Positions 52,742-60,000 of a stretch of DNA of 60,000 nt are shown here, piece by piece. The position numbers were made by a program, and so were the translations under genes. Origin of the DNA: Tubulanus polymorphus (lineage: Eukaryota > Nemertea > Palaeonemertea > Tubulaniformes > Tubulanidae); the NCBI RefSeq assembly GCF_964204645.1, contig NC_134028.1, positions 18,700,153 through 18,760,152 of the forward strand, written 5' to 3'. The notes beneath the pieces are model-generated. The model was given only the letters and a program-made list of their open reading frames with translations. It had not been told where the DNA came from and searched no databases. The first letter of the stretch is position 1. Each line of letters opens with the position of its first letter.

Positions 52742-54155
52742 ACTAGGGGTCCAGGGACACCATGCTCACTTGGGAAGTGTTTCAAATGCTCAACAATCTA
52801 ACAATTTCAATACATAACGCCCTCTAGTGACCATATACAAAAACCAATGACCTTGAAACCCACCACAATCATAGAACATTTGAGCAGCTATGATTTTGTA
52901 ATTGATTGTGATAACAAAATATGCCTCGTTACCAATTTAATATGGAAATACTAGGTTATTCTACTATTCAACGCCCCTGGTGACCATATGCAAAACCCAA
53001 TGACCTTAAAACTCACCACAATCGTAGTACATGTCATGAAATACAACTTTGCAATTGATCATAGTAACAAAATATGCCTAGGTACCAATCTAATAAGGAA
53101 ATACTAAGCCATTCTACTATTCAACGCCCCCTGGTGACTATATGGAATAACTAATGTCCTTAAAAACTCACCACAATCATAGATGATGTCATGATCTACA
53201 ACTTTGCAATGGATCATGGTAACAAAATATGCCTAGGTACCAATCTAATAAGGAAATACTAAGCCATTCTACTATTCAACGCCCCCTGGTGACTATATGG
53301 AATAACTAATGTACTTAAAAACTCACCACAATCATAGACGATGTCATGAACTACAACTTCGCAATTGATCATGGTAACAAAATATGCCTTGGTACAAATA
53401 TAATATAGCAATACTAAGTTATTGTATTATTCAACGCCCCCTGATGGCCACATACTAAAACCAAAGACCTTGAAACTCACCAAAATCATAGAACACGTTA
53501 TGGGCTACAACTTTCCAATTGAATATAGTAACACAATATGCTTAGGTATCAATTTAATGTGGAAAAACTTTTTCCCACCTACGAATGAGTACTGATGACA
53601 CCAAGATGACCGTCAATTGCGTCATAATAGGCTGATCAAAAATACCTGTCCCAGGTATAAAAAATCCCTCTCTAAAGAATACCCATCAGCAATTGCAATG
53701 AGAAATGGCAAACCAGTAGGAAGCTACAGGACCTAGAATTCTGGCCAAAATTTACATTTTTGGGCACTAAAAAGGTCATAGGACGGCTATCTTGAGTCAG
53801 ATCGACCCAATTTTATTATGCTGATGGGCCTTTGGTAGATTCAAATATAAACGAAAGATCAAGGTAATTGATCGAAGCGTCTTCAAAATTTCCCACGAAA
53901 ACTTCGAAAATGTTTAAAAATTGCTGATTTTGGCAAACAACAATGGCTGCCAGTCGGCCATCTTGAATCTGACAGGGCCAGTTTTTGGGCTGACGATGTG
54001 TCTAGGGTAGATACATGTATAAACCAAATATCAAGACATTACCTTGAAGCGTCTTCAAAACTTCCCAAAATAACTGGATTCCGTCTATGGACGGACGGAG
54101 GGACGAAAAGTGAACACAATAGCCCGCTGGGACTAAAGCCCCAAGTGGACTGAAA
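52742..54155 (-). mobile_element. Family B element in the satellite, five central units
   Basis: It runs from ACTAGGGGTCCAGGGACACC to the hairpin GCCCGCTGGGACTAAAGCCCC. The order on + is: distal end; five central units of about 154 bp (ACAAAATATGCC-type words at 52915, 53068, 53220, 53375 and 53530); a 450-bp body; a GGAC/ACGG run; terminal hairpin. Satellite continues directly on both sides. The layout resembles pearl and DINE-1/HINE elements. Confidence 0.88.
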
Positions 54156-55945
54156 AAGAATTGTCACGGGCGACAATACCAAACTAATGAATTGTCGCGG
54201 GTGATAAAACCAAAATATTGAATTGTCGCGGGCGACAAAACCAAACTAATGAATTGTCGCGGGCGATAAAACCAAACTAATGAATTGTCGCGGGCGATAA
54301 AACCAAAATATTGAATTGTCGCGGGCAATAAAACCAAAATAATGAATTGTCATGGGCGATAAAACCAAAATAATGAATTGTCGCGGGCGACAAAACCAAA
54401 ATAATGAATTGTCGTGGGCGATAAAACCAAAATAATGAATTGTCTCGGGCAACAAAACCAAAATAATGAATTGTCGCAGACGATAAAAACAAAATATTGA
54501 ATTGTCGCGGGCGATAAAACCAAAATAATGAATTGTCGCGGGCGATAAAACCAAAAAGAAGAATTGTCGTGGGCGACAAAACCAAAATAATGAATTGTCG
54601 CTGGAGATAAAACCGAAGTAATGAATTGTCGAGGGCGATAAAACCAAAATATTGATTGTCGCGGGCGACAAAACCAAACTAATGAATTGTCGTGGGCGAC
54701 AAAACCAAAAAAAGAATTGTCGGGGCGACAAAACCAAAATAATGAATTGTGGCGGACGACAAAACCAAAATGGTGAATTGTCCAGGCGACAAAACCAAAA
54801 TAATGAATTGTCGCCGGCGATAAAACCAAAATAATGAATTGTCGCGGGCGACAAAACCAAAATATTGAATTGTCGCGGGCGACAAAACCAAAATATTGAA
54901 TTGTCGCGGGCGACAAAACCAAACTAATGAATTGTCGCGGGCGACAAAACCAAAAAAAGAATTGTCGAGGCGACAAAACCAAATTAATGAATTGTCGCTG
55001 GAGATAAAACCAAAGTAATGAATTGTCGTGGGCGATAAAACCGAAATATTGATTGTCGCGGGCGACAAAACCAAAGTAATGAATTGTCGCGGGCGACAAA
55101 ACCAAAAAAAGAATTGTCGGGGCGACAAAACCAAAATAATGAATTGTCGCAGCAGAAAAACAAATATCTTGAATTGTCCAGGCGACAAAACCAAACTAAT
55201 GAATTGTTGCGGGCGATAAAACCAAAATAATGAATTGTCGCGGGCGATAAGGCCGCAACAAAACAAAAATTGTCGCGGGCGATAAAACCAAAATAATGAA
55301 TTGTCGCGGGCGATAAAACCAAAATAATGAATTGTCGCGGGCGATAAAAACCAAAATATTGAATTGTCATGGGCGACAAAACCAAAATATTGATTTGTCG
55401 CGGGTGACAAAACCAAACTTATGAATTGTCCAAGCGATAAAACCAAAATAATGAATTGTCGCGGGCGACAAAACCAAAATAATGAATTGTCGCTGGCGAT
55501 AAAACCAAAATAATGAATTGTCGCGGGCGACAAAGCCCAAATTATTGTTTTGTCGCGGGTGACAAAACCAAATTAATGAATTGTCGCGGGCGATAAAACC
55601 AAAATAATGAATTGTCGCGGGCGATAAAACCAAAATAACGAATTGTCGCTGGCGATAGAACCAAAATATTGTATTGTCGCGGGCGACAAATCCAAAAAAT
55701 GAATTGTCGCGGCAGAAAAACCAAAATCTTGAATTGTCGCGGGTGACAAAACCAAACTAATGAATTGTTGCGGGCGATAAAACCAAAATAATGAATTGTC
55801 GCGGGCGATAAAACCAAAATAATGAATTGTCGCGGGCGATAAAACCAAAATAATGAATTGTCGCGGGCGATAAAACCAAAATAATGAATTATCGCGGGCG
55901 ATAAAACCAAAATAATGAATTGTCGCAGGCGACAAAACCAAACTA
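54156..55945. repeat. 31-bp satellite, second block
   Basis: About 58 monomers. Sub-blocks with unusual monomers (AAAAAAAGAATTGTCGGGGC, a shortened form) recur near 54710, 54950 and 55105, together with a CTGGAGATAAAACC variant. This shows multi-monomer duplications. At 55240-55270 one monomer is disrupted (GATAAGGCCGCAACAAAAC). Confidence 0.93.
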
Positions 55946-57046
55946 GGGGTCCAGGGACACCATGCTCACTTAAGAAGTGGTTTCAAATGCTCAACAATCT
56001 AACAATTTCAATACATAACGCCCTCTAGTGACCATATACAAAAACCAATGACCTTGAAACCCACCACAATCATAGAACATGTCAGCAGCTATGATTTTGT
56101 AATCGATTGTGATAACAAAATATGCCTCGTTACCAATTTAATATGGAAATACTAAGTTATTCTACTATTCAACGCCCCCTGGTGACCATATGCAAAACCC
56201 AATGTCCTTAAAAACTCACCACAATCATAGACGATGTCATGAACTACAACTTTGCAATTGATCATGGTAACAAAATATGCCTTGGTACAAATATAGCAAT
56301 ACTAAGTTATTGTATTATTCAACGCCCCCTGATGGCCACATACAAAAACCAATGACCTTGAAACTCACCAAAATGATAGAACACGTTATGGGCTACAACT
56401 TTCCAATTGAATATAGTAACACAATATGCTTAGGTATCAATTTAATGTGGAAAAACTTTTTCCCACCTACGAATGAGTACTGATGACACCAAGATGGCCG
56501 CCAATTGCGTCATAATTGGCTGATCAAACATACCTGTCCCAGGTATAAAACATCCCTCTCTAAAGAATACCCATCAGCAATTGCAATGAGAAATGGCAAG
56601 CCAGTAGGAAGCTACGTGACCTAGAGTTCTGGCCAAAATTGACATTTTTGGGCACTAAAAAGGTCATAGGACGGCCATCTTGAGTCAGATCGACCCAATT
56701 TTCTTATGCTGATGGGCCTTTGGTAGATTCAAATATAAACGAAAGATCAAGGTAATTGATCAAAGCGTCTTCAAAATTTCCCACGAAGACTTCGAAAATG
56801 TTTAAAAATTGCTGATTTTGGCAAACAACAATGGCTGCCAGTCGGCCATCTTGAATCTGACAGGGCCAGTTTTTGGGCTGACGATGTGTCTAGGGTAGAT
56901 ACATGTATAAACCAAATATCAAGACATTACCTTGAAGCGTCTTCAAAACTTCCCGAAATAACTGGATTCCGTCTATGGACGGACGGACGGACGAAAAGTG
57001 AACGCAATAGCCCGCTGGGACTAAAGTCCCAAGTGGACTGAAAAAT
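55946..57046 (-). mobile_element. Family B element in the satellite, three central units
   Basis: It is nearly identical to 52742-54155 over its ends and body but has three central units instead of five. The length difference is 313 bp, about two 154-bp units. It sits in the same phase of the satellite monomer (after CCAAACT). Confidence 0.88.
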
Positions 57047-58930
57047 AATTATCGCGGGCGATAAAACCAAAATATTGAATTGTCGCGGGCGACAAAACCA
57101 AACTAATGAATTGTCGCGGGCGACAAAACCAAACTAATGAATTGTCGCGGGCGACAAAACCAAACTAATGAATTGTCGCGGGCGATAAAACCAAACTAAT
57201 GAATTGTCGCTGGCGATAAAATAAAAATATTGAATTGTCGCGGGCAATAAAACCAAAATAATGAATCGTCTCGGGCGACAAAAACAAAATATTGAATCGT
57301 CGCGGGCGTCAAAATCAAAATAATGAATTGTCGCGGGCGACGAAACCAAAATAATGAATTGTCGCGGGCGATAAAACCAAAATAATGAATGGTCTCGGGC
57401 GACAAAACCAAAATAATGAATTGTCGCGGGCGATAAAACCAAAATAATGAATTATCGCGGGCGATAAAACCAAAATATTGAATTGTCGCGGGCAATTAAA
57501 CCAAAATAATGAATTGTCTCGGGCGACAAAACCAAAATAATGAATTGTCGCGGGCGATAAAACCAAAATAATGAATTGCCGCCGGCGATAAAACCAACAT
57601 ATTGAATTGTCGCGGGCGATAAAACAAAATTAATGAATTATCGCGGGCGACAAAACCAAAATATTGAATTGTTGCGGGCGACAAAACCAAAAAAAGAATT
57701 GTCGGGGCGACAAAACAAAAATAATGAATTGTCGCGGGCTATAAATCAAAATTAATGAATTGTCGCGGGCGATAAAACCAAAATAGTGAATTGTCGCGGG
57801 CGACAAAACCAAAATGGTTAATTGTCGCGGGCGACAAAACCAAAATGGTGAATTGTCGCGAGCGACAAAACCAAAATGGTGAATTGTCGCGAGCGACAAA
57901 ACTAAAATAATGAATTGTCGCGGGCGATAAAACCGTAATAATGAATTGTCGCGGGCGATAAAACCAAAATAATGAATTGTCTCAGGCGACAAAACAAAAA
58001 TAATGAATAATCGCGGGCGATAAAACAAAAATATTGAATTGTCGCAGGCGATAAAACCAAAAAAGAAAATTGTCGCGGGCGACAAAAACAAAATATAAAA
58101 CCAAAATAATGAATTGTCGCGGGCGACAAAACCAAAATAATGAATTGTCGGTGGCGATAAAACCAAAGTAATGAATTGTCGCGGGCGATAAAACCAAAAT
58201 ATTGAATTTTCGTGGGCGACAAAACCAAAATATTGAATTGTCGAGGGCGACAAAACCAAACTAATGAATTGTCGCGGGCGACAAAACCAAACTTATGAAT
58301 TGTCGCGGGCGATAAAACCAAAATAATGAATCGTCTCGGGCGACAAAAACAAGATATTGAATCGTCGCGGGCGACAAAATCAAAATAATGAATTGTCGCG
58401 GGCGACAAAACCAACATAATGAATTGATGCGGGCGATAAAACCAAAATAATGAATGGTCTCGGGCGACAAAACCAAAATAATGAATTGTCGCGGGCGATA
58501 AAAACAAAATATTGAATTGTCCCGGGCGATAAAACCAAATTAATGAATTATCGCGGTCGATAAAACCTAAATATTGAATTGTCGCGGGCGATAAAACCAA
58601 AATAACGAATTGTCGCTGGCGATAAAAACAAAATATTGAATTGTCCCGGGCGATAAAACCAAATTAATGAATTATCGCGGGCGATAAAACCAAAATATTG
58701 AATTGTCGCGGGCGATAAAACCAAAATAATGAATTGTCGCGGGCGACAAAACCAAAATATTGAATTGTCGCGGGCGATAAAAACAAAATATTGAATTGTC
58801 CCGGGCGATAAAACCAAATTAATGAATTATCGCGGGCGATAAAACCTAAATATTGAATTGTCGCGGGCGATAAAACCAAAATAATGAATTGTCGCGGGCG
58901 ACAAAACCAAAATATTGAATTGTCGCGGAA
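57047..58930. repeat. 31-bp satellite, third block
   Basis: About 60 monomers. A repeated multi-monomer segment containing TTGTCCCGGGCGATAAAACC starts near 58510, 58631 and 58795. A segment from about 57514 to 58107 reappears at 59314-59905. Confidence 0.93.
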
Positions 58931-59302
58931 TGATGCAATCGTGAGTTGAAATAATACCTGAACAAATCGATGCACAGACATTTACTTTATATATCTACTT
59001 GCACAATCGAGCCTACTCAGTAATATACTCAGTTTTTACGAAACCTGGAGTTTTTGTTTCAGAGAAATTTGAGTATCAGTATCCGATGCTATATACTAAC
59101 GTTAACGTTAGTTATCATCGCTCCGTCATGCTAAGTTATACATTTCATGTCAACCAGTATCTAAAGGCAGCTGTACAGTGTGTACACACTATATCTGAAT
59201 ACGAGGCTGGAATAACAGGCTCACTTCACGTAGGTTCATGATGAGGAGAAACTCGCAGCTGATCCCCGGAACGACGATGGAGTAACACACGTTTGGAGTA
59301 AA
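58931..59302. other. Unique interruption in the satellite
   Basis: 372 bases unrelated to the satellite and to the other repeats here. It holds the perfect 18-bp palindrome ACTAACGTTAACGTTAGT at 59095-59112. A frame of 80 codons (58999-59241, +) has no recognised relatives. It may be an insertion of an unknown element or captured flanking DNA. Confidence 0.6.
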
Positions 59303-60000
59303 CCAAAATAATGAATTTTCTCGGGCGACAAAACCAAAATAATGAATTGTCGCGGGCGATAAAACCAAAATAATGAATTGCCGCCGGCGATAAAACCAAC
59401 ATATTGAATTGTCGCGGGCGATAAAACAAAATTAATGAATTATCGCGGGCGACAAAACCAAAATATTGAATTGTCGCGGGCGACTAAACCACAATATTGA
59501 ATTGTTGCGGGCGACAAAACCAAAAAAAGAATTGTCGGGGCGACAAAACAAAAATAATGAATTGTCGAGGGCTATAAATCAAAATTAATGAATTGTCGCG
59601 GGCGATAAAACCAAAATAATGAATTGTCGCAGGCGACAAAACCAAAATGGTTAATTGTCGCGGGCGACAAAACCAAAATGGTGAATTGTCGCGAGCGACA
59701 AAACTAAAATAATGAATTGTCGCGGGCGATAAAACCGTAATAATGAATTGTCGCGGGCGATAAAACCAAAATAATGAATTGTCTCAGGCGACAAAACAAA
59801 AATAATGAATAATCGCGGGCGATAAAACAAAAATATTGAATTGTCGCAGGCGATAAAACCAAAAAAGAAAATTGTCGCGGGCGACAAAAACAAAATATAA
59901 AACCAAAATAATGAATTGTCGCGGGCGACAAAACCAAACTAATGAATTGTCGCGGGCGACAAAACCAAACTTATGAATTGTCGCGGGCGATAAAACCAAA
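59303..60000. repeat. 31-bp satellite, fourth block, continues past the edge
   Basis: About 22 monomers. Most of the block (59314-59905) is a second copy of 57514-58107 with one extra monomer. It then jumps to sequence like 58245-58320. Confidence 0.93.

Noticed and set aside
52404-59999. Many long minus-strand reading frames (up to about 280 codons) reading PATIHYFGFIARDNSLFWF-type repeats
   Set aside because: The satellite period is 31 bp, so the three frames run into each other every 93 bp. The minus strand of the monomer happens to lack stops. The frames overlap each other heavily and follow only the DNA repeat.
52435-60000. Regular 31-bp repeats as a possible CRISPR array
   Set aside because: There are no unique spacers. 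The whole unit repeats head to tail, and the genome is eukaryotic.

Overview
This is a eukaryotic, almost certainly marine-invertebrate, nuclear window. It is AT-rich and intron-rich with canonical GT/AG splice sites, and it is packed with transposons typical of lophotrochozoan and invertebrate-deuterostome genomes: BEL/Pao, copia, Penelope-like, DIRS-like, hAT, PIF/Harbinger, tRNA-SINEs and HINE/pearl-like elements. The species cannot be fixed from sequence alone. The only confidently recognised host gene is dynactin subunit 4 (DCTN4, p62). It lies on the + strand as 13 in-frame exons between 22451 and 48904. The 5' exon(s), which should code for roughly the first 45 residues, were not found. 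Layout: 1-5700 holds a degenerate BEL/Pao retrotransposon on the minus strand, cut at its integrase end by an 80-bp inverted repeat. 6015-6755 is a four-copy tandem repeat of about 195 bp. 7810-8676 is a copy of a dispersed repeat called family A here. 9162-9922 is a 761-bp element whose terminal inverted repeats contain a perfect 14-bp palindrome. 11108-17618 (minus) is a multi-exon transposase-like gene that carries a stop and several frameshifts; a CCAAT-box array lies just upstream of it. 18.8-21.6 kb is a pile of nested family A, family B and SINE copies. 22451-48904 is DCTN4, whose introns hold tRNA-SINEs, a Penelope-like remnant, a deleted copia element, a DIRS-like element, two hAT-like elements with 6-bp target duplications, a TA-flanked MITE and several family B copies. 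49780-50516 is a PIF/Harbinger-type element with a Myb/SANT remnant. 51072-51958 is another family A copy, and 52105-52375 is a LINE reverse-transcriptase fragment. From about 52435 to the right edge there is a 31-bp satellite of roughly 150 monomers. Each monomer is built around a GC-rich dyad (TTGTCGCGGGCGACAA). The array holds two inserted family B copies and shows higher-order duplications. There is no operon-like organisation or multi-gene system. The biological interest is in the mobile elements: exact target-site duplications and nested insertions that let elements be delimited and dated relative to each other; transposons within about 12-60 nt of DCTN4 splice sites; and a satellite that appears to have co-amplified an inserted element. 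The long minus-strand reading frames in the satellite are artefacts of its 31-bp period and are not proteins.
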